Shown: positions 7,586-15,138, numbered from the stretch's first letter. The stretch: 21,833 bases of DNA from a bacterium (GCA_029932675.1 JAOZPP010000055.1:1-21833), one strand, 5' to 3'. The notes: a model not told the origin generated them from the letters alone. Made by a program: numbers and translations.

Positions 7586-7829
7586 TCAACTCTTTCGAAT
7601 TCTAATACGCCCAGGTTCAATAATTGCTAATTTCCCCCCGCAATTCTGAAACCAATTTGTCTTGTTTCAGAAAACCTTCCAGCAACTTGAGGATAAAAAG
7701 AGCTGTTGCATCCCTTGGAACGCCCAGAACGATAAGTCCTGCGTATTGGGCAGGTGGATAGTTTCGGACATCTGAAAAATCAAAATCACCTGTTGAGTGC
7801 GGCAAGTCCTCATCAATTAGAAATTGCAT
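7586..7829 (-). pseudogene. DUF5615 PIN-like toxin gene, internally deleted and frameshifted
   Basis: The open frame 7617-7829 encodes 70 residues. MQFLIDEDLPHST matches the DUF5615 N-terminus. It runs straight into GDFDFSDVRNYPPAQYAG, which normally lies about 40 residues later, so the middle of the PIN-like fold is missing in frame. Near the end, a run of six G on the minus strand (7634-7639) is followed by a premature stop. Reading five G instead restores a family-like tail, KLAIIEPGRIRIRKS, ending at 7586. The N-terminal acidic DED cluster and GDFDF acidic strand remain. It starts 9 bases after the DUF433 gene with a weak GGGTGA site. It is probably inactive; the homopolymer change could be a sequencing error, but the internal deletion could not. 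Confidence 0.75.
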
Positions 7830-7838
7830 AATTTCACC

Positions 7839-8063
7839 CTATTTCGGAAGGGGATGAAACTCCTCCTCCTCCTCGATGAGTTCACCCGCATAGATCAGAG
7901 CAGCTCGAATATCCTCCTCACTCACCTCGTATTCCCGGATGATCTCTTCCCTTGTCATCCCACCCGCAAGCCCTCCGATAATCCGGGTCACGGGGACCCT
8001 TGTCCTCTTAATAACAGGTTTACCGTGCTGTATATCAGGATCTATAATAATCCGATCATCCAT
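7839..8063 (-). CDS. DUF433 antitoxin-like protein
   Basis: This complete 74-residue DUF433 protein has the family core: RIIIDPDIQHGKPVIKRTRVPV (about 4-25), then a helix-turn-helix-like LAGGMTREEIIREYEVSEEDIRAAL segment. It ends in an acidic EEEEEF stretch. DUF433 genes are commonly paired with DUF5615 genes, which have a PIN-like fold, as presumed VapBC-like modules; this order (antitoxin first) is usual. AGGAGGTGAAAGGAAG upstream of the ATG is strong. The partner gene immediately downstream is broken, so this may be an orphaned antitoxin. It lies inside the methylcrotonyl-CoA carboxylase operon on the same strand. Confidence 0.85.
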   Translation of the reverse strand: MDDRIIIDPDIQHGKPVIKRTRVPVTRIIGGLAGGMTREEIIREYEVSEEDIRAALIYAGELIEEEEEFHPLPK

Positions 8064-8080
8064 AACTTCCTTTCACCTCC

Positions 8081-8329
8081 TCATAAACAGAGCCCATTCT
8101 GCCGCCAAACTTCAGGATATACCTCTATCCCCTTTGTCCTAATTTCGTAAATCAGAGGAACCCAAGTATCTTCCTCAGCGGAAACAATGGCGACATCGCT
8201 GTATTCATAAGTTTTCACACTGACTTGTGAGCCGTATAAGACCGCCTTAGCAACTTTTATATTTTGCCCCTCAACCAACTCTACAAACCTCCTAATCCTT
8301 TTCACAATCTCTGGCTTAACGATCCAAAC
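8081..8329 (-). pseudogene. degenerate MNT-type nucleotidyltransferase
   Basis: The reading frame (open from 8395 to 8081) shows a nucleotidyltransferase start, IVKPEIVKRIRRFVELVE, then VLYGSQVSVKTYEYSDVAIVS. The canonical pattern is GSxxxGxxxxxSDxDxxV. Here the mid-motif Gly is Val, and the second metal-binding Asp of SDxD is lost through an apparent two-residue loss. The segment between SAEEDTW and PLIYEIRTKGIEVYP appears to be missing about 40 residues compared with family members. A perfect GGAGGTGA at about 8340-8347 points to an original start near 8330, but the codons there no longer give a normal in-frame start. The upstream ATG at 8395 overlaps the carboxyltransferase gene. Probably a relic of a HEPN/MNT-like module. 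Confidence 0.6.
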
Positions 8330-8351
8330 ACCTCTCTCACCTCCAAAACCC

Positions 8352-9959
8352 TCACATCCTGAAGACCCCAAACTTATGGTCTGGTATAGGAGCATTTAGG
8401 GACATTGATATCCCCAAGGCCAGAACATTCCGGGTATCTACTGGATCGATTATTCCATCATCCCAAAGCCTGGCCGTTGAATAGTAGGCGCTTGACTGTT
8501 CCTCATACTCCTTGAGAATAGGTCTTCTCAGCTCATCTTTTTCTTCATCCGTTAATCTCTTACCTTCTTTTTCCAGAGCCCTCACTTTGACATCAGTGAG
8601 GACATTGGCTGCTTGCTCTCCTCCCATCACACATATCTTAGCATTGGGCCACATCCAGAGAAGTCTTGGCTCATACGCCCTTCCGCACATCCCATAATTG
8701 CCTGCACCATAGGAACCACCAATGATCACTGTGAATTTAGGCACGTCTGCATTTGCTACTGCATGCACCATCTTGGCACCATCTTTGGCTATCCCTTGAT
8801 GTTCATACTTTTTGCCCACAATAAAGCCAGTTATATTCTGAAAGAAGATAAGAGGAATCTTCCTCACCGCGCACATCTCTATGAAATGAGCCCCCTTAAC
8901 TGAAGACTCAGAAAAGAGGACACCGTTATTGGCAAGAATACCAACAGGATAACCCATAATTCGGGCAAATCCACAGACTAGGGTGGTCCCATATAGCTCT
9001 TTGAATTCGTGAAATTCGCTTCTATCGACGATCCTCGCTATTACTTCGCGCATATCAAACGGCTTTTTCAGCCCCTTTGGTATTATCCCGTATAGCTCCT
9101 CCGGATCATAGGCAGGATCCTCTGGCTCCGAACGCCCAAGTTCAAACCTATTAGCAGGAGAAAGGTTCTGCACGATGTTCCTTGTTATCTCTAAGGCATG
9201 TTCATCATCCACTGCATAATGGTCGGCAACCCCTGATATCCGGCAATGCACATCTGCCCCCCCGAGCTCCTCAGCAGTAACCACTTCACCAGTTGCCGCT
9301 TTGACAAGTGGTGGACCACCAATGTAGATTGTCCCTTCTCCCTTGACGATAACTACCTCATCGCTCATCGCTGGCTGATATGCACCTCCAGCCGTGCAAA
9401 ACCCCATCACTGCAGAGATCTGGGGGATATTCATTGCCGACATCCGTGCTTGGTTGTAGAAGATGCGCCCGAAGTGATATTTGTCGGGAAAGGTTCCTGC
9501 CTGATAGGGAAGGAAGATCCCACCAGAATCCACAAGGTATATACAGGGCAACCTGTTCTCCATTGCTATCTCCTGAGCCCGCACATGCTTTTTTATGGTC
9601 TCCGGAATATAGGTTCCCCCCTTAACTGTAGCATCATTGGCTACAACCATCACTTCTCTCCCATGAACAACCCCTATACCGGTGACTATTCCTGCACCAG
9701 GATGCTCGTTGTTATACATCCCCCAACTGGCTAAGGGGGAAAGCTCAAGGAAAGGCGTATTTTGATCAAAAAGTAGCTTCAACCTATCCCGGACAAAGAG
9801 CTTGCCCCGCGCTCGGTGCTTTTCATGCATCCTGGGAGGACCACCTCTTTTCACTTCTCCCAACCTCTCCTTAAGCTCCTTTACCAACGATTTCAGGTGT
9901 TCCTTGTTCGTCTTAAATTCTGGGCTATTTGGCTTTATCTTCGACTCTATGCGATACAT
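8352..9959 (-). CDS. liuB: methylcrotonyl-CoA carboxylase carboxyltransferase (beta) subunit
   Basis: This 535-residue carboxyltransferase transfers CO2 from carboxybiotin to 3-methylcrotonyl-CoA, forming 3-methylglutaconyl-CoA. The assignment to the methylcrotonyl branch rather than the propionyl branch rests on several blocks. These are [54 protein letters not shown] and [18 protein letters not shown]. The C-terminal half has [32 protein letters not shown] and [10 protein letters not shown], the acyl-CoA binding half of the crotonase-like fold. The length fits the family (about 535). AAGGA lies just upstream of the ATG, whose leader carries a 9-bp repeat array and an S23 relic. It is the only carboxyltransferase in the window although there are two biotin carboxylase/carrier pairs. 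Confidence 0.92.
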   Translation of the reverse strand: MYRIESKIKPNSPEFKTNKEHLKSLVKELKERLGEVKRGGPPRMHEKHRARGKLFVRDRLKLLFDQNTPFLELSPLASWGMYNNEHPGAGIVTGIGVVHGREVMVVANDATVKGGTYIPETIKKHVRAQEIAMENRLPCIYLVDSGGIFLPYQAGTFPDKYHFGRIFYNQARMSAMNIPQISAVMGFCTAGGAYQPAMSDEVVIVKGEGTIYIGGPPLVKAATGEVVTAEELGGADVHCRISGVADHYAVDDEHALEITRNIVQNLSPANRFELGRSEPEDPAYDPEELYGIIPKGLKKPFDMREVIARIVDRSEFHEFKELYGTTLVCGFARIMGYPVGILANNGVLFSESSVKGAHFIEMCAVRKIPLIFFQNITGFIVGKKYEHQGIAKDGAKMVHAVANADVPKFTVIIGGSYGAGNYGMCGRAYEPRLLWMWPNAKICVMGGEQAANVLTDVKVRALEKEGKRLTDEEKDELRRPILKEYEEQSSAYYSTARLWDDGIIDPVDTRNVLALGISMSLNAPIPDHKFGVFRM

Positions 9960-9968
9960 CTGGGTTCC

Positions 9969-10004
9969 TTGAGTTTATTGAGTTGAAGTGCTTGATTTGA
10001 GCGA
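9969..10004. repeat. 9-bp-period array, TTGAGT type
   Basis: The units are TTGAGTTTA, TTGAGTTGA, a weak AGTGCTTGA, and TTTGAGCGA, in 9-base phase. This orientation is the inverse of the ACTCAA array at 10117-10143. The two face each other across the S23 relic. The array lies in the leader of the carboxyltransferase gene. Confidence 0.55.
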
Positions 10005-10033
10005 GTAGGTAATAAATCCAGAGAGCAACTTGT

Positions 10034-10112
10034 CACTTCCTCCGCCTTCTCATAAAGCATACTAAAGGCCTCCTGCGTAATATACCCTTGATTTAAACCA
10101 ATATTTGGATTC
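10034..10112 (-). pseudogene. C-terminal relic of a four-helix-bundle (S23) protein gene
   Basis: The minus strand encodes ESKYWF at about 10112-10095 in one frame. In the next frame it encodes LNQGYITQEAFSMLYEKAEEV, ending at 10034. Together these match the last third of S23/four-helix-bundle proteins, where a 'xxYWL' helix is followed by 'GYIxxExFxxLYxxAxEV'. A frameshift separates the two parts, and no N-terminal two thirds are found, so this is a remnant. It sits between convergent-orientation 9-bp arrays, in the gap between the DUF35 and carboxyltransferase genes. Confidence 0.5.
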
Positions 10113-10116
10113 AAGG

Positions 10117-10143
10117 AACTCTACTAACCCAATGAACTCAACA
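10117..10143. repeat. 9-bp-period array, ACTCAA type
   Basis: There are three units, AACTCTACT, AACCCAATG and AACTCAACA. They overlap the stop codon and C-terminal codons of the DUF35 gene (stop at 10124). With the TTGAGT array at 9969-10004 it brackets the S23 relic. Confidence 0.5.
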
Positions 10144-10522
10144 CACACTTATATCCATAGCAGAGGATACCTGTTTTGCCTTCCTCTTGAATCTTACGAA
10201 AGACAAGCCTCACCGGCTTCCCAATTTCAACCTCCTCTGGCCGGCAATCCACCACTTGGGCGGTTATTCGCACCCCATCCCCCAACTCCACCACAGCCAC
10301 AACATAGGGGGTCTGGTCAGCGAATTGCTCTGGAGCAACCCTAATTACGGTGAAGGTAACTATCTTACCCCCGTCGCTGAGGCGCACCCCCTCAAACTCT
10401 CTCGATCCACATTTCGGACAGACAAGCCGGGGAGGGAAAAGGACCTTACCACAGGATTTACATTTCGAGGCCTCGAGCCTATATCTTTGGGGTATCTCCC
10501 TTTTATACCTTGGCACCGGCAT
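10124..10522 (-). CDS. DUF35 zinc-ribbon/OB-fold acyl-CoA-binding partner protein
   Basis: This 132-residue protein has an N-terminal rubredoxin-like zinc ribbon: CKSC at Cys21/Cys24 and CPKC at Cys35/Cys38. It is followed by an OB-fold ([28 protein letters not shown] onward). In archaea, DUF35 proteins bridge acetoacetyl-CoA thiolase and HMG-CoA synthase, passing acetoacetyl-CoA between them. Here the three genes are adjacent in the order HMG-CoA synthase, thiolase, DUF35, so the same complex is expected. AGGAGGTAATT before the ATG is a strong ribosome-binding site. The C-terminal codons overlap a 9-bp repeat array, so the last few residues may be recent. Confidence 0.9.
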   Translation of the reverse strand: MPVPRYKREIPQRYRLEASKCKSCGKVLFPPRLVCPKCGSREFEGVRLSDGGKIVTFTVIRVAPEQFADQTPYVVAVVELGDGVRITAQVVDCRPEEVEIGKPVRLVFRKIQEEGKTGILCYGYKCVLSSLG

Positions 10523-10540
10523 AATTACCTCCTGATCCTT

Positions 10541-10585
10541 GGTTTATTGAGTTGATTGAGTCCTTTGGGTCAAATGGGTTAAACG
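10541..10585. repeat. 9-bp-period array, inverse orientation (AGTTxATTG)
   Basis: Five consecutive 9-base units: GGTTTATTG, AGTTGATTG, AGTCCTTTG, GGTCAAATG, GGTTAAACG. The array lies just upstream of the DUF35 ribosome-binding site. It is inverted relative to the array at 10605-10640, so the transcript of this gap could fold into an imperfect stem. Confidence 0.6.
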
Positions 10586-10604
10586 AAATCGTTCCAATAA
10601 CATA

Positions 10605-10640
10605 ATGGACTCAACGACTGAGTAGACTCAAACGACTCCA
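10605..10640. repeat. 9-bp-period array, GACTCAA type
   Basis: Four units, ATGGACTCA, ACGACTGAG, TAGACTCAA and ACGACTCCA, in 9-base register. The array spans the thiolase stop codon at 10628 and forms the other arm of the inverted pair with 10541-10585. Confidence 0.6.
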
Positions 10641-11776
10641 AGTATATGCACCACCGATGATGCACCTGAACCACCCATATTTTGGGTGAGACCAACCTTG
10701 GCACCCTTTACTTGACGCTTCCCAGCCTGGCCGCGGAGCTGTTCCACTACCTCCACCACCTGGGCCACCCCGGTGGCGCCCACTGGATGGCCTTTGGCTT
10801 TTAAGCCACCAGAGGGGTTGATGGGGATCTTCCCATCGAGGGCTGTGTAACCCTTCTCGGTAAATTCCCCACCCTTCCCCTTTTCTACGAAGCCTAATTC
10901 CTCAATCACACATATTTCCGCGATGGTGAAGCAATCATGAACCTCGGCCAGATCAATCCTCTCAGGCCCCAAGTTTGCCTGTTTAAATGCATTCTCTGCC
11001 GAAACCTTAACTGCCCTCAAAGAGGTTATATCCCCCCTCTGATGCAGGGCCAACGAGTCGGTAGCCGCTGCTGAGGCAAGTATTCTTACCGGTACGTCAG
11101 CATACCTCTTCGCCGCAGCAAGGGGGCAAAGTATCGCCGCGGCGGCCCCGTCGGTCACCGGCGAACAGTCCAACAGGGTCAGGGGGTCGGCCACCATAGT
11201 GGAGTTTAACACAGCCTCAACCTTAATCTCCCTTTGAAATTGGGCATTAGGGTTTAGGGCCCCATTCTTATGATTCTTCACGGCTACCTGAGCAAGCTGT
11301 TCCCTTGTTGTGCCGTATCGATGCATATGGGCGCGGGCAATCATTGCATACAGCCCAGGAAAGGTTACTCCATGATAGACCTCATACTCCTGATCACTGG
11401 CCGTTGAGAGGGCGTAGGTCACGTCTGCACCGTCCCACATCTTCTCCACACCGCCAACAAGGACTATATCGCTCATCCCGGAGGCAACCTCGATAAATCC
11501 CGCCCGCAAGGCCATACCCCCAGAGGCGCAGGCAGACTCCACCCTCACCGTGGGAATAGGGGCCACCCCTAAATAGTCAGCCATCAATGCCCCTATATGC
11601 TCCTGGCCCACAAAGAGGCCAGCGGTCATATTGCCCACCCACATTGAATCGATATGATCAACTCCCGCGTCGGCTATAGCCTTGAGGGAAGCCTCCACAA
11701 AGATATCCCGAATCGATTTGTCCCATAGCTCACCAAACTTAGTCATCCCGCACCCGATAATGGCTACATCTCTCAT
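10628..11776 (-). CDS. thiolase of the HMG-CoA synthase/DUF35 triad (acetoacetyl-CoA thiolase, archaeal type)
   Basis: This 382-residue thiolase probably condenses two acetyl-CoA to acetoacetyl-CoA, or does the reverse. The nucleophile Cys83 lies in ESACASGG, the EVHDCF block has His280 and Cys282, and KGHPVGATG has His330. The length and the HDCF motif match the archaeal and SCP2-like thiolases that associate with DUF35 proteins, rather than AtoB/FadA. GGGAGGGG precedes the ATG, and the gene follows the HMG-CoA synthase by 23 bases. It differs clearly from the thiolase at 459, which is longer and has a divergent C-terminus, so the two likely use different substrates. Acetoacetyl-CoA as substrate is inferred from the neighbours. 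Confidence 0.9.
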   Translation of the reverse strand: MRDVAIIGCGMTKFGELWDKSIRDIFVEASLKAIADAGVDHIDSMWVGNMTAGLFVGQEHIGALMADYLGVAPIPTVRVESACASGGMALRAGFIEVASGMSDIVLVGGVEKMWDGADVTYALSTASDQEYEVYHGVTFPGLYAMIARAHMHRYGTTREQLAQVAVKNHKNGALNPNAQFQREIKVEAVLNSTMVADPLTLLDCSPVTDGAAAAILCPLAAAKRYADVPVRILASAAATDSLALHQRGDITSLRAVKVSAENAFKQANLGPERIDLAEVHDCFTIAEICVIEELGFVEKGKGGEFTEKGYTALDGKIPINPSGGLKAKGHPVGATGVAQVVEVVEQLRGQAGKRQVKGAKVGLTQNMGGSGASSVVHILGVV

Positions 11777-11799
11777 TTTCCCCTCCCATTCTCCAAGGA

Positions 11800-12846
11800 T
11801 TAACTATTCATTATTATCTTCCCTCTGAATTTGGCATAAAGGCCATAATTCAAGTATATCGGGCTATACTCCAGAAGTTCCTTAACCTTCACTGCCTTTT
11901 CCCTCACCTCATTGATCCTCTCCGTCATCCTGAATACGAATGCGTCACTCCCCGCCCCCGACCCAAAGGAGACGAGCAAGATAAGCTCACCAGGCTTGGA
12001 CACATCAAAGGTAGCAGAGAGACCAGTGGGCGATGAGCCAGAGTATGTATTTCCCATCAAGGGAACTATCCACCCAGGATCAAGCTGTTCCCTAAGAAAA
12101 CCAAGCCTCTTGCCCACAGTTAACGGAAACTTACCATTGGGCATGTGGAAAACAGCGTAGGCAAAATCGGCGGGCTTGAGGCCAGCCTTTTGCATGATCC
12201 CCCTACCCGCACCCAGGATATGTTTAAAGTAAGCAGGCTCACCGGTAAACCTGCCCCCATGGCGGGGATAGAACGCTCCCTCCCTTCTCCAGAAGTCAGG
12301 TGTATCGGTTGTGTAGGAGTAAGTTTCGACCACCTCAGCCACTACCCCCTCCCCCCCGAAGATGAAGGCAGATCCTCCAGCCGATGCCGAATATTCAAGC
12401 GCATCCCCTGGCGCCCCCTGAGAAGTGTCAGCACCCACTGACAAGGCATACTTGACCTCCCCCGCCTTCACTATGCTATATCCCACCCACATGGCCTCAG
12501 TCCCTGCCTTGCAGGCGAACTCGTAATCGGCGATATGGACCTCTGGAGTTATCCCCAAGGCCTCGGCAACGATTGTGCCTGAGGGCTTCACCGCATAGGG
12601 ATGGGACTCTGAGCCAACATAAACAGCTCCTATCTCTCCTGGATCAATCCCTGCCCGCTTCAGAGCATTCCTGGAGGCCTCAACCGCGATGGTCACCGTA
12701 TCCTCATCGGGAGCAGGGACCGTCTTCTCCTTTAAAAGAAGACCCCTCTTTATAGTTTCCGGATCCATCCCCCACTGGTGAGCAATCTCCTCTGCCTTAA
12801 TCCGGTACCTGGGGAGATAGGACCCATAACCTACTATGCCAACCAT
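11800..12846 (-). CDS. hydroxymethylglutaryl-CoA synthase, archaeal type
   Basis: This enzyme condenses acetyl-CoA with acetoacetyl-CoA to HMG-CoA. From the ATG at 12846 the protein has 348 residues, the usual length of archaeal enzymes, and begins [17 protein letters not shown] strong GGAGAGGGGGAAAA supports this start over the longer frame reaching 12924. The catalytic triad is visible: Glu80 in [11 protein letters not shown], Cys112 in FACKAGTEA, and His234 in [19 protein letters not shown] and [10 protein letters not shown] complete the thiolase-fold active site. It leads the synthase-thiolase-DUF35 triad. In a leucine-catabolic cluster an HMG-CoA lyase would be expected instead, so the direction of flux through HMG-CoA is an open question. 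Confidence 0.92.
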   Translation of the reverse strand: MVGIVGYGSYLPRYRIKAEEIAHQWGMDPETIKRGLLLKEKTVPAPDEDTVTIAVEASRNALKRAGIDPGEIGAVYVGSESHPYAVKPSGTIVAEALGITPEVHIADYEFACKAGTEAMWVGYSIVKAGEVKYALSVGADTSQGAPGDALEYSASAGGSAFIFGGEGVVAEVVETYSYTTDTPDFWRREGAFYPRHGGRFTGEPAYFKHILGAGRGIMQKAGLKPADFAYAVFHMPNGKFPLTVGKRLGFLREQLDPGWIVPLMGNTYSGSSPTGLSATFDVSKPGELILLVSFGSGAGSDAFVFRMTERINEVREKAVKVKELLEYSPIYLNYGLYAKFRGKIIMNS

Positions 12847-12956
12847 TTTTCCCCCTCTCCATAAAACTTGGGTTGCTACATTCGCTATGTTCTCCAGGAG
12901 GCTAACGCCCCTCTGGTGCTCCACAACCTTCCCCTTGCACGGATTGCCCGTTGCGG

Positions 12957-12971
12957 AATTTCTTAGAAATT
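12957..12971. repeat. short perfect palindrome in the gap before HMG-CoA synthase
   Basis: AATTTCTTAGAAATT is a 15-base palindrome (7-bp arms, one central base) just after the stop of the PLP enzyme gene, in the 133-base gap 12847-12979. It has no T-tract on the minus strand, so it is a weak hairpin or an operator-like site rather than a clear terminator. Nothing else definite is seen in the gap. Confidence 0.3.
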
Positions 12972-12979
12972 AGGAAAGG

Positions 12980-14149
12980 TTAAATTAACTCCAGCGCTTG
13001 GTCTAAGTCGGCGATTATGTCCTTGGGGTTCTCTAAACCAACAGAAAGCCTTACAAAACCTGGCTTTATACCCACCTTCAGACATTCCTCTTCCGAGTAG
13101 GTGGAATGGGTCATACTCGCCGGGTGCTCTATCAAAGTATCCACGTCACCGAGGCTGACTGCCAGCGTGCAGAGCTCGACCCTGTCCATCAAGGTCTTGC
13201 CCGCCTCCTTCCCCCCCTTTACATCGAACCCCAACATCCCTCCAAACCCACTCATCTGCTTGCTGGCAAGGGAGTGGCCAGGATGAGATTCCAGTCCTGG
13301 GTAATAGACCCTTTCTATCTTTGGATGGGACTGCAGGTACTCCGCTACTTGCATGGCGTTGGTTGAGTGTCTCTCCATTCGCAGGGCCAAGGTCTTCAAT
13401 CCCCTTAGGGTGAGCCAAGCATTAAAGGGTGAGATGGTAGCTCCCACCTCTATTGCCGTCTCCGCATTAAGTTCCTCGATGAATTCATCAGTCCCCACGG
13501 TAATACCGCCAATTAGGTCACCGTGGCCCCCTAAATATTTGGTCATCGAATGGACAACCACATCGGCACCAAGCTCAATTGGCCGCTGTAGGCAGGGAGT
13601 GGCAAATGTGTTATCCACTATAAGGGGAATATTGTGACGGTGGGCAATCTCAGCACAGCCAGCGATGTCCACGATCTTCAGAGTTGGATTGGCTGGAGTC
13701 TCGGTGAAGATGAGCTTGGTATTCTCCTTAATTGCCCCCTCCACCCTGTTGAGATCAGCCGTATCCACGAATGTAACGCTTATCCCTAACCTTGAAAGCA
13801 CTTGATTGAATTGGGAGTAGGTGCCTCCATAGATGGTGTCATCAGATATTATGTGGTCACCGCTGCCAGCTATGGTAATTATCGTTGAGAATATCGCTGC
13901 CAACCCTGAAGCAAAGACCACGCCTGCCTCTGCAGATTCCAAAAGGGCTATCTTCTTAGCCAAAAGATCAATAGTAGGGTTCCCTACCCTGGTATAGATG
14001 TATCCCTCCTCTTCCCCTTTAAACAGCCTGGCTCCGTGTTCTGCATCCTTAAAGGCAAAAGTAGAAGTTTGATATATTGGTGGCGTAATGGCTCCAGTTA
14101 CCCCATCCGGCTTTTGACCACCATGGACTACCTTCGTATCTATCTCCAT
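12980..14149 (-). CDS. trans-sulfuration PLP enzyme (cystathionine gamma-lyase/synthase or methionine gamma-lyase type)
   Basis: This Cys/Met-metabolism PLP enzyme of 389 residues starts from the ATG at 14149. The ATG overlaps the nitroreductase stop by one base (TGATG), with GAGGAGG in front. It shows YTRVGNPT for phosphate and substrate binding, ETPANPT, the DNTFATP aspartate strand, and the Schiff-base lysine (Lys205 with the GTG start counted) in HSMTKYLGGHGD. The hallmark Cys of methionine gamma-lyase is Gly here (YGGTYSQF), favouring gamma-lyase/synthase activity, although family labels overlap. Cleavage of cystathionine, homoserine or methionine would give 2-oxobutyrate, a source of propionyl-CoA. 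That fits the methylmalonyl-CoA genes upstream. The exact substrate is not decided. Confidence 0.88.
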   Translation of the reverse strand: MEIDTKVVHGGQKPDGVTGAITPPIYQTSTFAFKDAEHGARLFKGEEEGYIYTRVGNPTIDLLAKKIALLESAEAGVVFASGLAAIFSTIITIAGSGDHIISDDTIYGGTYSQFNQVLSRLGISVTFVDTADLNRVEGAIKENTKLIFTETPANPTLKIVDIAGCAEIAHRHNIPLIVDNTFATPCLQRPIELGADVVVHSMTKYLGGHGDLIGGITVGTDEFIEELNAETAIEVGATISPFNAWLTLRGLKTLALRMERHSTNAMQVAEYLQSHPKIERVYYPGLESHPGHSLASKQMSGFGGMLGFDVKGGKEAGKTLMDRVELCTLAVSLGDVDTLIEHPASMTHSTYSEEECLKVGIKPGFVRLSVGLENPKDIIADLDQALELI

Positions 14150-14712
14150 CACCCCTCCTCATTTAGCGGGTGCCCATACCTGTCATGGTAAACGAATGTG
14201 ACCAACTCCTTTCTTGGCGGCGGCTTTGGGCCCTCTGCTGGATAGCCTACTGGCATAAGTTCAACCACAGCGATCCCATCGGGGACACCAACTATTTGAC
14301 CGGCTCGCTTGGCGTCAAACGCACCCACATGCACCGTACCCAATCCAAGGGAATGGGCGGCAAGGGTCAGGTTTTGAAGGGCAAGCGCTACATCAAACAT
14401 AAACCAGTCGCCCTTATCTGTCCTTGGCTCGCCCTTGTAGTAGCCTGCCCTCCGTAACTCTGCACAGGCTACCAAGACAACCGGTGCCTCAACCATTGCC
14501 GGGCGGGCGGGATTCCTCTCTGATAAGGTCTGGCTGAGCTTCTTCTTCACATCCTCATCCCTCACCACAACAAATCTCCAGCATTGGGTGTTCGCCCAAG
14601 AGGGCGCCCAACGGGCCGCCTCGAGCAGCTCTTTTAGTAAATGATCAGGAACGTCGATAGACTTGTATCTCCTTATGCTTCGCCTATGTTTGATTGCCTC
14701 CATTACATCCAT
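14149..14712 (-). CDS. nitroreductase family FMN protein
   Basis: This 187-residue nitroreductase-fold flavoprotein has the N-terminal FMN-binding RRSIRRYK (10-17), LLEAARWAPSWANTQCWRFVVV, and the late GLGTVHVGAF and GIAVVELMPVGYPAE segments. Members of the family reduce diverse electron acceptors with NAD(P)H; the natural substrate here is unknown. AAGGAGAATCT precedes the ATG. The gene is 30 bases after the epimerase gene and overlaps the next gene by one base, indicating tight translational coupling with the PLP enzyme. It may serve as a redox partner, but this is only inferred from position. Confidence 0.88.
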   Translation of the reverse strand: MDVMEAIKHRRSIRRYKSIDVPDHLLKELLEAARWAPSWANTQCWRFVVVRDEDVKKKLSQTLSERNPARPAMVEAPVVLVACAELRRAGYYKGEPRTDKGDWFMFDVALALQNLTLAAHSLGLGTVHVGAFDAKRAGQIVGVPDGIAVVELMPVGYPAEGPKPPPRKELVTFVYHDRYGHPLNEEG

Positions 14713-14742
14713 AGATTCTCCTTTTCACAAAGGGATTAATGG

Positions 14743-15138
14743 TTACTTCTCACAAAGCTCTATAAGAACACCGTTGGTTGAGCTTGGATGTAAAAATGCT
14801 ATCTTTTTAGCGGACACACCTCTCTTGGGCACCTCATCCACCAGTTTGATACCCTTCGACTGGAGGGTCTCCAAAACCTTCTCGATCCCCTTGACCGCGA
14901 AGCAGAGGTGATGTATCCCCTCCCCTCTCCTCTCTAAGAACTTGGCAACCGGACTATCTTCACCCTTAGGCTCAAGGAGCTCAATCCTTACCCCCCCTCC
15001 GGCATCAAAGATGGCTATCTTCAGTTTCTGAGACTCTACCTCTCTGAGGGCAAGAAGGGGAAACCCGAAAAGGTCCTGCCAAATCTTGGTTCCCTTTTCG
15101 ATGCTCCTTGTCGCTATCCCAATGTGATCAAGCTTCAT
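14743..15138 (-). CDS. mce: methylmalonyl-CoA epimerase
   Basis: This enzyme converts (S)- to (R)-methylmalonyl-CoA between propionyl-CoA carboxylase and the mutase. From the ATG at 15138 the product has 131 residues, typical for the vicinal-oxygen-chelate epimerases. It starts KLDHIGIATRSIEKG, where the His is a metal ligand. IELLEP and GEGIHHLCFAV carry further ligand residues, and the C-terminal ELCEK contains the final glutamate. The open frame extends to a TTG at 15186, adding 16 unlikely residues. The ATG has no clear Shine-Dalgarno site and lies 14 bases beyond the CoA-transferase stop, so re-initiation after that stop is likely. Confidence 0.9.
   Translation of the reverse strand: MKLDHIGIATRSIEKGTKIWQDLFGFPLLALREVESQKLKIAIFDAGGGVRIELLEPKGEDSPVAKFLERRGEGIHHLCFAVKGIEKVLETLQSKGIKLVDEVPKRGVSAKKIAFLHPSSTNGVLIELCEK

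Noticed and set aside
10561-10606. Small minus-strand frame MLLERFRLTHLTQRTQSTQ in the DUF35/thiolase gap
   Set aside because: It has only 19 codons, largely made of the 9-bp repeat, with no ribosome-binding site or recognisable similarity.
9969-10640. A CRISPR array made by the ACTCAA/TTGAGT repeats
   Set aside because: The units are 8-9 bases, degenerate and without unique spacers, and no cas genes are present.
12847-12924. Longer N-terminus for HMG-CoA synthase starting at 12924
   Set aside because: The extra 26 residues do not match the family. The ATG at 12846 has a strong ribosome-binding site and gives the normal archaeal-type start.
12895-12925. Imperfect hairpin CCAGGAGG...CCCCTCTGG in the gap before HMG-CoA synthase as a terminator or riboswitch
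   Set aside because: The stem is bulged, has no T-tract on the minus strand, and matches no riboswitch core I can recognise.
12980-14149. Naming the PLP enzyme firmly as methionine gamma-lyase
   Set aside because: The characteristic active-site Cys is replaced by Gly, so only the broader trans-sulfuration family can be supported.
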